48,925 nt of DNA from an uncultured bacterium (GCA_949474265.1 CASXBC010000002.1:1-48925), one strand, 5' to 3'; positions 1-8,652 are shown, counted from the stretch's first letter. Translations and numbers: made by a program. The notes: generated by a model from the sequence alone, not told the origin.

Positions 1-651
1 CACTTCTCTTGTACCTCTTGCCATGAGTCCGCCTTTCATAGTTTCAAAATTTGCACCGTCGAGAAGTCCGGCAGCAATGCCCATAACATTTTTTGCTGCA
101 GCACCAATTTCAGAGCCTATTATATCTTGACCTTGATAAAATCTTATTAAATCAGATTTTAGGTTTCTAGCCAAAAATTCAGAAAACTCTTGATTGTAGG
201 CATCAATAACCATAAGACTTGGAATCCCATTAACAAAGGATTGAATATGACCAGGCCCAACCCAAACAGCAATGTTATCTTTTGGAATGCCTTCTTCAAT
301 CAAAATGCTTGATAGACGTTTTCCTGTTTTATCTTCAATACCTTTCATGCAGAGGATATACTTTTTGTTTTGAAAACCATCAACTTTTTTTATGCTTTGC
401 ATAAGACTTCTTACGGCTTGTGCACTGATTGATATTACAATATAGTCGCTATTTGAAAAAGCTTCATTCAAATCTTTAGTTAAAACTATGCTATCAGGAA
501 ATGCCACATATTCATTTTTTCTTGTAGCAAAAAGGTTTTCAACAATTGGGTCTCCGTCAAGTCCCCAGACTGTCACCTTGTTGCCAATCTTATCTAAATA
601 CCATGCTATGAAAGAACCCCATCTTCCACAACCGAGTAAACTAAAATTCAT
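1..651 (-). CDS. gpsA: NAD(P)-dependent glycerol-3-phosphate dehydrogenase (partial, C-terminus beyond window edge)
   Basis: Reverse-strand translation from ATG at 651: MNFSLLGCGRWGSFIAWYLDKIGNKVTVWG...CMKGIEDKTGKRLS...GPGHIQSFVNGIPSLMVI...SEIGAAAKNVMGIAAGLLDGANFETMKGGLMARGTRE; GpsA Rossmann and AAKNV-type motifs. Absent from ORF track because it is open at the edge. Confidence 0.9.
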   Translation of the reverse strand, partial: MNFSLLGCGRWGSFIAWYLDKIGNKVTVWGLDGDPIVENLFATRKNEYVAFPDSIVLTKDLNEAFSNSDYIVISISAQAVRSLMQSIKKVDGFQNKKYILCMKGIEDKTGKRLSSILIEEGIPKDNIAVWVGPGHIQSFVNGIPSLMVIDAYNQEFSEFLARNLKSDLIRFYQGQDIIGSEIGAAAKNVMGIAAGLLDGANFETMKGGLMARGTREV

Positions 652-770
652 AAAAATCTCCTTTATTGTTACAGTTTATATCTTAACATATTTTGTTGCA
701 AAAAGTAAAACGCTGACAGAAACAAATCAAAACATTTGAGCAAAATTTTGATATTTATCATTGCTCGCTT

Positions 771-800
771 AAAACTCTACGGAGAGTAGTTTTAATTTTT
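771..800 (+). terminator. Hairpin AAAACTCTAC-GGAGA-GTAGTTTT followed by T-rich tail
   Basis: Inverted repeat with T-run in the divergent gpsA/XRE intergenic region. Confidence 0.4.
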
Positions 801-859
801 ATATTTTTGATGAAATTTGCAGTCAAATATTGTATAATACTTGTATGTGGAGGAGCAAT

Positions 860-1465
860 ATGAATCTAGAAAAGACAGGTTGTTTCATTGCAAAATGCAG
901 AAAAGAAAAAGCACTTACTCAAGAGAAGTTGGCAAAAAAACTTTTTATAAGTGAAAAGACTGTTTCAAAATGGGAGTGTGGAAAAGGCTTTCCAGATTCT
1001 GCTTTGATTTTGCCACTTTGTGAAATCCTTGAGATAAATGCAAACGAACTTTTGTCAGGAGAAAAGTTGACAGACGAGGGGTATAAAAAATGTGCAGAAG
1101 AAAATCTCATTGCTCTCAAAGACGCAAATGAAAAAAATATAAAGCATTTGCTTTTTTTGGAATGGGTAATAGGCTTTGTTGGAATAGTAGCCTTTCTGCT
1201 TTTAATTTTTTCTGCAGGTTTTTTTGTTGAAAGTTTGGCATGGAGATTGGTTTTAATTATTGTAAGCTTTGTTGTTATTTTTGCTGTCTGTGGTTTTTGC
1301 TTGCATATTGAACGCAATGCTGGCTTTTATGAATGTAGCCATTGTCACAACAAATATATTCCTTCTTACAGTGCTGTTTTGTGGTCAATGCACATGGGAA
1401 GAACAAGATATTTAAAATGTCCAAAATGCAAAAAGCGTAGTTGGAATAAGAAAACAATAAATTAA
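860..1465 (+). CDS. XRE-family HTH regulator with C-terminal TM segments and Cys-rich tail
   Basis: KCRKEKALTQEKLAKKLFISEKTVSKWECGKGFPDSALILPLCEILEINANELLSGE is a canonical XRE HTH; SD GGAGG upstream of ATG 860; CxxC pairs near C-terminus. Confidence 0.85.
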   Translation: MNLEKTGCFIAKCRKEKALTQEKLAKKLFISEKTVSKWECGKGFPDSALILPLCEILEINANELLSGEKLTDEGYKKCAEENLIALKDANEKNIKHLLFLEWVIGFVGIVAFLLLIFSAGFFVESLAWRLVLIIVSFVVIFAVCGFCLHIERNAGFYECSHCHNKYIPSYSAVLWSMHMGRTRYLKCPKCKKRSWNKKTIN

Positions 1466-1477
1466 ATAAGGAAAAAT

Positions 1478-1501
1478 CCGACCAAAATGTCGGTTTTTTT
1501 A
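1478..1501 (+). terminator. Intrinsic terminator CCGAC-caaaat-GTCGG-T8
   Basis: Stem-loop plus T-run directly after the XRE stop. Confidence 0.85.
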
Positions 1502-1547
1502 TTGAGATTTGTAGATACTAATTTAACAATTAAAAGCTCAAAAAAGC

Positions 1548-1579
1548 TTGACTTTGCACGGGGGGGGGTATTGTATAAT
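1548..1579 (+). promoter_or_regulatory. Promoter TTGACT - 20 bp spacer containing G9 - TATAAT
   Basis: TTGACT 1548-1553, G9 1560-1568, TATAAT 1574-1579, about 20 bp upstream of the ATG at 1601. Confidence 0.75.
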
Positions 1580-1600
1580 TGACTGATGAGGTATTAAATT

Positions 1601-3223
1601 ATGTATTTAACTAAAGATAAAGGAAAAAGATATTGGACCGTGATGTCATTTATTTTTTTAATGATTTTAGGGGTGATAACTTATTATTTGGTAGATTCTT
1701 TTATTGATATATCTTATTTGGCAAAAGCTTGCACTTGGAAGTTTGTTTTGGTTACTATTTTGCTTTTGATTGATTCAGTTGCTTTAATAAGTGGGATTTT
1801 GTGTGGAGCAAGGGAATCTTTTTTTCAACTTGCATTTTTTATTGTAAGGAAAAGAGTTTATAAAGAACATAAAAAAATTGCTGGCACACCACTTAAAAAT
1901 CATCCAAAAGTTGTAATGCTTTATTGTACATGCAATGATTTTGTAGAAAGTGCCTTGGCAAAGTCAATTAGACAAAATTATGACAATTTTGAGACAATAA
2001 TTTTGGATGACAGCACCAAACCTGAATATATAAGAAGAGTTGATAAGTTTGCAAAGCTGTATAACTTGCGAGTTGTAAGAAGGGAAGAACACGTTTTCTT
2101 TAAGGCTGGAAATTTAAACCATTATCTCAAAAATCATCAAGATGAATATGATTATGTGGCAGTGCTTGACAGTGATGAGCGAGTTCCAAATGATTTTATT
2201 GAGAGCATGTTGAAATATTTTGAGTATGACAGTTCAATTGGAGCTGTTCAAGCTGGGCACAAAGCCACAGAGGGAAAAAACATCTTTCAAGCACTTATGA
2301 GTATGAGTGTGAAAAGTTCTTATATTTACGCTTGGGCAGCCAAGAATCAATTTGGATTTATGACACTTGCAGGACATGGAATGATGTTGAGCAAACAAGC
2401 GATTGTTGATGCGGGATTTTTTCCAGAAATCATTATTGAAGATTTGGGCATCACTATGAAGCTTTATGAAAATGGATATAAAGTGGTTTGTGCAGCAAGT
2501 GTGGTTTGTGAAGAGGAATATCCGTCCAATTATATCATCACAAAAAAGAGACATCTAAAATGGCAAGAAGGCGGAGTCGAACTGCGGAAGAAGATGAAAA
2601 AAGATTTAAAAAGCAAAGAAATCCCTGCTTTCTTGAGATTTGATATTAGACTGCATTTGTGGTCATTGTGTGACAACACCATTTTTGCATTTCTACATAT
2701 TTTTATTTTGCTTCTTTTTCCATTTTTGGATTTTGCGTTGAGTGGGACAATAATTTATATCACAATCTTCTCATATATAGTTAAGTTACTTCCAAATATA
2801 AAAGACCTTGTAACATGGCTTTTCACGAAAGACTTTTGGAAACTTCCATTCTATCTTTTACTTCATGCTGTGGTTTACACTTCTTATATGCCAAGCATGA
2901 TTATCAGAATCTTTTGGGCATATCTAGGAAAGAAGCCATTTTTTTGGGTTACAACCAAAGGGAAACAAAGGGTGGTTGCTTTGCAAATTTTAAAACACTC
3001 AATAACTCCATTTGTTTTTGTTTCAATAATTTCTGTTTTGACATATTTTGCTTTTAATTCTCTTGCACCGTCAAGGTCAACAATTTTGGCTGGGGTGCTT
3101 GTGCCAATTTTTATTATTCTTGCCAATATTGAATTTAAGAGAAAAAAGAAAAACAATTTAAAATGTGAGAAGATGCTTAAATTGTCACAGGCTCCAAATT
3201 CAGTACTCTTCCATTTAAGTTAG
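1601..3223 (+). CDS. Membrane family-2 glycosyltransferase (cellulose/hyaluronan synthase-like)
   Basis: YDYVAVLDSDERVPNDF (DxD), IIEDLGITMKLYENGYK, KRHLKWQEGG (Q/RxxRW-like), multiple TM segments. Confidence 0.85.
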   Translation: MYLTKDKGKRYWTVMSFIFLMILGVITYYLVDSFIDISYLAKACTWKFVLVTILLLIDSVALISGILCGARESFFQLAFFIVRKRVYKEHKKIAGTPLKNHPKVVMLYCTCNDFVESALAKSIRQNYDNFETIILDDSTKPEYIRRVDKFAKLYNLRVVRREEHVFFKAGNLNHYLKNHQDEYDYVAVLDSDERVPNDFIESMLKYFEYDSSIGAVQAGHKATEGKNIFQALMSMSVKSSYIYAWAAKNQFGFMTLAGHGMMLSKQAIVDAGFFPEIIIEDLGITMKLYENGYKVVCAASVVCEEEYPSNYIITKKRHLKWQEGGVELRKKMKKDLKSKEIPAFLRFDIRLHLWSLCDNTIFAFLHIFILLLFPFLDFALSGTIIYITIFSYIVKLLPNIKDLVTWLFTKDFWKLPFYLLLHAVVYTSYMPSMIIRIFWAYLGKKPFFWVTTKGKQRVVALQILKHSITPFVFVSIISVLTYFAFNSLAPSRSTILAGVLVPIFIILANIEFKRKKKNNLKCEKMLKLSQAPNSVLFHLS

Positions 3224-3259
3224 ATACGTGATAAATTTATTTATTGTGTGAGTTATGCT

Positions 3260-3287
3260 TTGAAATTCCCGGCTGGTGTGATAAAAT
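3260..3287 (+). promoter_or_regulatory. Promoter TTGAAA-16-TAAAAT upstream of SDR gene
   Basis: Boxes at 3260-3265 and 3282-3287, SD AAAGGGAG then ATG 3308. Confidence 0.5.
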
Positions 3288-3307
3288 CTCTGTAAAGGGA
3301 GAAGTTT

Positions 3308-4030
3308 ATGAAAAACATTACAGTTATCACAGGTGGTCGGGGAGGGGTAGGCAAACAACTTGCCAAAGAGTTTTTACTCAGAGGTGAAAATGTTTGTCTT
3401 ATCTCAAGAAATGAAAAAGGACTTGAAAAAGCTAAAAAGGAACTTGAAAAGTTTTCAAACAAAGACATTCTCATTTATGCTGGAGATGTCAGTGACGAAA
3501 CTTTTGTAAAAGCCTTTTACGCCGATATAACAAAAAAATATCGTGTTACTTGTCTTGTTAACAATGCAGGTGTTGGTAGATTTGGCACAATTTTTGACAA
3601 CAATAAAGAGATGTTGGAAGCGGTTTTTCCTGCCATTGTTTACGGAACAATTTTGATGACAACTTATGCTTTGCCACAGATGAAAGAAAGCAAGGATATT
3701 GTGAAGATTGTAAATATAATATCTATTTCAGGGCTTAGAGGTTTTAAGTTTGAAAGTCTTTATTGTGCGGCGAAAGCTGCTCAGGAGGGATATTCTCAAG
3801 TTTTGCGTAGCGAACTTTTTGGCACAAACGTAAAAGTGATAAATGTTTATCCAGGAGGCATTGATACAGATTTCTGGAAAGAAAATAGAAACTATGTAAG
3901 CGAAGAAGTGCAAAAGACTTTTGCAAAGCCTTCAGAAGTTGCAAAAACTATTGTTGATACGCTTTATGACAAGAAGAGTTTGATTTTGAAAGATTTGGTT
4001 TTTGAGCAAATTCACATGAATTTGGAATAA
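3308..4030 (+). CDS. SDR family NAD(P)-dependent oxidoreductase
   Basis: TGGRGGVG cofactor motif, NNAG, Y-x3-K (LYCAAKAA), PGGIDTDFW. Confidence 0.88.
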   Translation: MKNITVITGGRGGVGKQLAKEFLLRGENVCLISRNEKGLEKAKKELEKFSNKDILIYAGDVSDETFVKAFYADITKKYRVTCLVNNAGVGRFGTIFDNNKEMLEAVFPAIVYGTILMTTYALPQMKESKDIVKIVNIISISGLRGFKFESLYCAAKAAQEGYSQVLRSELFGTNVKVINVYPGGIDTDFWKENRNYVSEEVQKTFAKPSEVAKTIVDTLYDKKSLILKDLVFEQIHMNLE

Positions 4031-4057
4031 AAAGACCTATTTTTAGGCCTTTTTTTT
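4031..4057 (+). terminator. Intrinsic terminator
   Basis: AAGACCTATTTTTAGGCCTTTTTTTT after SDR stop. Confidence 0.75.
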
Positions 4058-4246
4058 ATTAATTTTTGTAATAAATGGCTGTCGCAAGGACAAATTATTA
4101 TTCAATAGATGAAATAAGTTTTAGTATATATTAAAAAATATCAACAATTTATGATAAATACTTGACAGAAAAAACAGTTTCGGTTATAATAAACTCGCAT
4201 TCAAAAATATAGGCATATCCCCGCTTGTATTTAGGAATGTCAATAA

Positions 4247-4323
4247 TGGCTTGTAGCTCAGTCGGTTAGAGCACCACCCTGATAAGGTGGGGGTCGGTGG
4301 TTCGAGTCCACTCAAGCCAACCA
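4247..4323 (+). tRNA. tRNA-Ile (anticodon GAT), CCA encoded
   Basis: TGGCTTG/CAAGCCA acceptor, GCTC/GAGC D-arm, CCACC-CTGATAA-GGTGG anticodon arm, TTCGAGT T-loop, A + CCA end. Confidence 0.95.
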
Positions 4324-4327
4324 GATA

Positions 4328-4358
4328 AACTAAGTCAGAGATGGCTTAGTTTTTTTGT
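4328..4358 (+). terminator. Terminator after tRNA-Ile
   Basis: AACTAAG ... CTTAGTTTTTTT. Confidence 0.6.
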
Positions 4359-4361
4359 TTT

Positions 4362-4422
4362 CCCCACCTTATACAAAGCTTTGCTTTGTCAAATGCTTTG
4401 CATTTGCAGGGTGGAGCCACCC
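4362..4422. repeat. Cluster of adjacent palindromes: CCCACC / ACAAAGC-TTT-GCTTTGT / CAAATGC-TTT-GCATTTG / GGGTGG-AG-CCACCC
   Basis: Perfect inverted repeats read directly; GGGTGG (4409-4414) can pair with CCCACC upstream or CCACCC downstream. Confidence 0.8.
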
Positions 4423-4467
4423 TTAATGCTCTTCGTAAGTAATTTATATGTCTTGTTCTCAAAGATA

Positions 4468-4476
4468 GGGGGGGGG
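4468..4476 (+). repeat. Poly-G tract (G9), intergenic
   Basis: AAAGATA-GGGGGGGGG-AGTCC. Confidence 0.95.
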
Positions 4477-4748
4477 AGTCCACTCAAACTCATTAATAGT
4501 TTTTAAGTCATATAGCGGAATTATTAGTTTATTTATTTTAAAAACTAAATAAAAGCGAGATTGTTAAATTACATAAGCTAAATGCAAAGTGTTTGCTACT
4601 TAAAACTTAAATTTTTATCTATATTCAATAGAATGATAATTAAACTAATGTTCCCTTGGGGATTTTATTCAAGTTTGTTAGTGATTAAAAAATTTTGAGC
4701 AGATGATATTTGAGCTATTTCATTGATTATTAAAAAAAGGCTGAGATT

Positions 4749-5510
4749 TTACTCACCCTTTTTATCATCGCTTTTAATAGTTTTAGGTTTTGCCTGTGTT
4801 GTTTTTTGTGTATTAGCTTTAGGTTTGTTTGATGTTGTAGGCTTTGCCAAAGATGTTGTTTTAGTATTCGTGGTTTTTGCTGCAGGCTTTGTAGTTGCTT
4901 TTGGCTTTTCAGCATCTGAAACATTTGCTGATTTGTTTTCTTCAGTCTTTTCAACATCTTTAACTTCTGTTTTATTGTTTGTGTTTTCGCTGTTGTTTTC
5001 AGCAACATTTTTGTTTTGACTTTCATTAGTTTGTTTTTTTCTTACAAGTTTTTCTGCTCTAAATTCATAGAACCAATAGAAGAGAATTCCAAGCAGGGTA
5101 AACACTGCTGTCAAAACGCCATCTTTTACAACTGCTGCTCTTATGTCTGAACGGTCATTGATGAGAGTAAAAAGTTGTTTAAATGCTGCACCAAAGCTCA
5201 TTCCAAATTCTTTTGCAACATAGATTGTAAGAGTAAGAAACATTGTGATTAAGAGTCCAACAATAGAAACGATAGAGATAGTAAGATAACCTTTCCAATC
5301 CATTTTTTTGTAAAAATATCTATATCCCCAACTTGAAGCTAGTACGACGACAAGGGATGCAATCCAAGCTACATAGCCAACATAATAAAGCACGCCATAA
5401 AGCACACATCCAACAAGTCCGAGACCGATAGCTGTCAAAATTGCAAATAAAAGATTTGGTTGTTTTTCTGCAGGCTTTGTTTCTGCAGGTTTGATTTCAT
5501 TTTCTGCCAT
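4749..5510 (-). CDS. Hypothetical membrane protein with Lys/Thr-rich C-terminal tail
   Basis: Several TM segments then low-complexity K/T/N/A tail; SD-like GGAGAAATTT before ATG. Confidence 0.75.
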   Translation of the reverse strand: MAENEIKPAETKPAEKQPNLLFAILTAIGLGLVGCVLYGVLYYVGYVAWIASLVVVLASSWGYRYFYKKMDWKGYLTISIVSIVGLLITMFLTLTIYVAKEFGMSFGAAFKQLFTLINDRSDIRAAVVKDGVLTAVFTLLGILFYWFYEFRAEKLVRKKQTNESQNKNVAENNSENTNNKTEVKDVEKTEENKSANVSDAEKPKATTKPAAKTTNTKTTSLAKPTTSNKPKANTQKTTQAKPKTIKSDDKKGE

Positions 5511-5644
5511 AAATTTCTCCTAAAATATCTTATGTAAGTATATTAACAAAAAAGAAGGTATTTGTCAAATAAATAAGGAGTGTGCAAAATATTTTTGACT
5601 AAGTTTTTAGATTGGTTTTTATTGTAGGTTGGTTTTAAGAAAAT

Positions 5645-5682
5645 AAAAAAAGATGGCAATTTTGAGCTATCTTTTTTTGTTT
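5645..5682 (-). terminator. Terminator for glmU-like gene
   Basis: AGATaGC ... GCcATCT stem flanked by A/T runs. Confidence 0.45.
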
Positions 5683-6248
5683 TCTTGTCTGACTCTTCCG
5701 ATTACGAAATCTCCCTCTTCAGTGTCTTTTGTTACGGTGGTGCCTGCACATATGTAGGTACGACTTGCTATCTTTACAGGTGCCACAATATTTACATTGC
5801 AACCGATAAAGACTTCGTCGCCCACAATGGATTTTTGTTTGATTTGTCCGTTGTAATTTGCAAAAACTACTCCACAACCAATATTGACTTTTTTTCCAAT
5901 CTCAGCATCTCCAACATAAGACAAGTGAGGCACTTTGCTTCCATCACCAATACGGCTGTTTTTGATTTCAACAAAAGAGCCGACTTTCACATTGTCTCCA
6001 AGAAAACAATTTGGGCGAAGGTGACTGTAAGGACCTATATGACAATTTTTGCCGAGGGTGCTTTCTTCAATTGTGCTGTTTTCAATTACACAGCCCTCTT
6101 CAATATAACAGTCTCTCAAAACTGTACCATTTTTAATTACGCAATTTTCACCTATTACGCATTTGCCCAAAAGAGAGACGTTTTTATCTATCTTTACACC
6201 TTTTGCTATAAATAAATCTTTTTGATTTTCGAGTTCGCTTTTTTTCAT
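5667..6248 (-). CDS. Left-handed beta-helix acyltransferase resembling the isolated C-terminal domain of GlmU
   Basis: Hexapeptide repeats; IGPYSHLRPNCFLGDNVKVGSFVEIKNSRIGDGSKVPHLSYVGDAEIGKKVNIGCGVVFANYNG...APVKIASRTYICAGTTVTKD. ATG at 6248 preferred over TTG at 6305. Confidence 0.8.
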   Translation of the reverse strand: MKKSELENQKDLFIAKGVKIDKNVSLLGKCVIGENCVIKNGTVLRDCYIEEGCVIENSTIEESTLGKNCHIGPYSHLRPNCFLGDNVKVGSFVEIKNSRIGDGSKVPHLSYVGDAEIGKKVNIGCGVVFANYNGQIKQKSIVGDEVFIGCNVNIVAPVKIASRTYICAGTTVTKDTEEGDFVIGRVRQENKKR

Positions 6249-6283
6249 AGCAATATATATGTTTTGCAATCTTAAAGCGTGAA

Positions 6284-6589
6284 TCACATGCAATATTTCC
6301 CACAAACAGCTGTGTCGAGTTTGCTTCTTAAGTTGTTGTATTTGTCGAGAGTGTCAAGCAAATATTTCTCACGTTGGTTTTCTGCCATATTGTTTAGGAT
6401 TTTGTCATCTATCAAAAAGTGAACAGGGTTTGATACAACGCTTTCTTGAGAAAGCAAAAATTCAACCTTGCTTTTAAAATCTTCATCTTCATTTGAGATA
6501 ACTTTAATCTTTGCGTTGGAAACTGCCTCTTTGCCAATCAATCTTCTTTTTGCCTTTTGAGCGATAATTTTTAATACATCATTTTTCAT
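6284..6589 (-). CDS. Hypothetical small protein (101 aa)
   Basis: ORF with SD AGGAG upstream; directly upstream of glmU-like gene. Confidence 0.65.
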   Translation of the reverse strand: MKNDVLKIIAQKAKRRLIGKEAVSNAKIKVISNEDEDFKSKVEFLLSQESVVSNPVHFLIDDKILNNMAENQREKYLLDTLDKYNNLRSKLDTAVCGKYCM

Positions 6590-6746
6590 ATTTGTCTCCT
6601 TTTAAAACAAAAGCGATTATATAACAGTCTGCCAGCATTTCAAAATGTTATTTTTTGGTATTTTCTCCTATTCTGTCGAAAGATGTTTTATTTTTTCCGA
6701 ATTGATATTTTTTTAATTTAGAACGAAAAAATTTTTGATTTTCAAC

Positions 6747-6777
6747 AAAAAAAGACAAGCAAGTCTTGTCTCTTTTT
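6747..6777 (-). terminator. Bidirectional-looking terminator AGACAAG-caag-TCTTGTCT
   Basis: Stem-loop with A/T runs on both sides. Confidence 0.6.
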
Positions 6778-6778
6778 G

Positions 6779-7942
6779 TCAATCTAAAACCTTTGATTTA
6801 TTTCTTTTTTTATCATATTCATCAAGAAAATGATGAATCTTATTTTCTTTATCTTTGTAGGCAATGACAGTGGACAAATTAACATTTTCCATGCTTTTAA
6901 AGATATTGCCTTCAATTTGTGGGTCATCTGTCTTTATGGCTTTGATTATTTCTTTAACTTTTGCTCTTTTTGAACTTAGATTTGACAAATCTTCTTTTTC
7001 AAGAGCAAGCTCTTCTGTAAATTTGCAGGCACATTGAATAAAGTATAAGTCATTGTAATCTCTCCAATGTTTTATGTCTTCTTCACGTAGAAGATACATT
7101 GGACGAATGAGTTGCATGCCTTCAAAATTTGTGCTGTGAAGCTTTGGCATCATAGTTTGCACTTGTCCGCTATAAAGCATGCCCATGAGGACAGTCTCTA
7201 TTACATCATCATAGTGATGACCTAGAGCAATTTTGTTGCAACCAAGTTCTCTTGCTTTGTTGTAAAGATGTCCACGTCTCATTCTTGCACAGATATAGCA
7301 AGGAGATTTTTCTATATTTAAAACATTTTCAAAAATGTCTGTATCAAATATCTTGATTGGAATGTTCAACATTTTGCAATTTCTCTCAATGACCTGTCGG
7401 TTTTCTTTGCTATAGCCTGGGTCCATGACCAGAAAGACAAGTTCAAAAGGAAATTTGTTGTGCCTTTTGAGTTCTTGAAAGAGCTTTGCCATAAGCATAG
7501 AATCTTTGCCACCTGAAATGCAAACTGCTATTTTGTCATTTGGTTCTACCAAATTATACTCGTTGATTCCCTTTGCAAACCTGCTGAAAAGAGTCTTATG
7601 AAATTTTTTACGAAGGGACAATTCTACTTTTTCACAAATGCCATCTTCAACAAGTTGTTTTGAATGTTCTTTAATGTAACCAAAATAGCCATCTTTAAAG
7701 ACCAAAACATTCACGCCTTTTGCCTTTAGTTCTTTTGCCAACGCTTCGCTTTTCTTTCCATTCATGCAATACAAAACAGTTGTTGTTTTTGAGGTCTTGA
7801 CAAAAGCCTCAACTTCAGCTGGTTTTAAATTTATTGCATTTGGGATATGTCCATAGGAAAAAGCTGTCGAGTCTCTTAAATCGACAATGATAAGCTCTTT
7901 TGCATCTTCTTTAAGCATGTTGTAAGTTGCATATTTGTTCAT
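6779..7942 (-). CDS. Rhodanese-like domain fused to a TtcA-like PP-loop ATPase (tRNA thiolation-type)
   Basis: N-term VDLRDSTAFSYGHIPNAINL...VLYCMNGKKSEALA (rhodanese); then CISGGKDSMLMAKLF, CYICARMRRGHLY, GHHYDDVIETVLM. Confidence 0.85.
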   Translation of the reverse strand: MNKYATYNMLKEDAKELIIVDLRDSTAFSYGHIPNAINLKPAEVEAFVKTSKTTTVLYCMNGKKSEALAKELKAKGVNVLVFKDGYFGYIKEHSKQLVEDGICEKVELSLRKKFHKTLFSRFAKGINEYNLVEPNDKIAVCISGGKDSMLMAKLFQELKRHNKFPFELVFLVMDPGYSKENRQVIERNCKMLNIPIKIFDTDIFENVLNIEKSPCYICARMRRGHLYNKARELGCNKIALGHHYDDVIETVLMGMLYSGQVQTMMPKLHSTNFEGMQLIRPMYLLREEDIKHWRDYNDLYFIQCACKFTEELALEKEDLSNLSSKRAKVKEIIKAIKTDDPQIEGNIFKSMENVNLSTVIAYKDKENKIHHFLDEYDKKRNKSKVLD

Positions 7943-8037
7943 AGCAAAAGTATATCATAAATTTTATCTTTTTAGGAAGCAATTATCAACAATGTTTTTG
8001 TTTGGAAATCAAGTTTGTTTTTCTCGAGATTTTTGTT

Positions 8038-8065
8038 TTGACATAATTGAGACTTGTGTTAAAAT
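8038..8065 (+). promoter_or_regulatory. Promoter TTGACA-16-TAAAAT
   Basis: Boxes upstream of SD GTGGAG and ATG 8083. Confidence 0.6.
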
Positions 8066-8082
8066 ATATAGTGGAGAAATAT

Positions 8083-8652
8083 ATGAACGGATACGACTTT
8101 GATAAGACTATATATGACGGAGATAGCTCTACAGATTTTTTTCTTTATATGATTGGCACACGCACTTATCTGCTGTTCTTTTTTCCATGGTTTTTGCTCG
8201 TTGTTTCACTTTATGGGCTAAAGCTTTTAAGCAAGAAAAAGACAAAGCAGTTTTTGTTTTTCTTTATCCCTTGGTACAAAAAGAATATAAACGCAATAGT
8301 TGAAAAGTTTTGGGATAAGAGAATAAACAAGGTGTTTGATTGGTACAAAAATCAACAAAAAGATGAGGATATTATTATTTCTGCTTCACTTGATTTTGTT
8401 CTTATGCCAGCAATAAGAAGGTTGGGCATAAAAAATTGTCTATGCACACTTTACAATGTTCAAACAGGCAAAATTGTTGGAGAAAACTGCTATGGCAAGC
8501 AAAAATATGTTCGGTTTCAAGCCAAATATAACAAAGAAAAATTGGAAAGTTTTTATTCAGATTCTATGAGTGATTATCCTATGATGCGGGTTGCTGAGAA
8601 AGCATTTTTGGTGAAAAATAAGGAGCCAATGGAGATTGTTGTTCCAAAATAG
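8083..8652 (+). CDS. HAD-superfamily hydrolase (HAD-IB-like)
   Basis: YDFDKTIYDGDSSTDF motif I; IISASLDFVLMPAIRRLGI motif II-like. Confidence 0.8.
   Translation: MNGYDFDKTIYDGDSSTDFFLYMIGTRTYLLFFFPWFLLVVSLYGLKLLSKKKTKQFLFFFIPWYKKNINAIVEKFWDKRINKVFDWYKNQQKDEDIIISASLDFVLMPAIRRLGIKNCLCTLYNVQTGKIVGENCYGKQKYVRFQAKYNKEKLESFYSDSMSDYPMMRVAEKAFLVKNKEPMEIVVPK

Noticed and set aside
919-1317. Antisense ORF of 132 aa opposite the XRE gene (and similar antisense ORFs such as 41250-41963, 29131-29508, 48050-48502)
   Set aside because: Fully opposite well-supported genes; compositions are those of shadow ORFs.
4297-4506. Track ORF of 69 aa beginning in tRNA-Ile
   Set aside because: Overlaps tRNA, terminator and palindromes; no SD and no protein-like composition.
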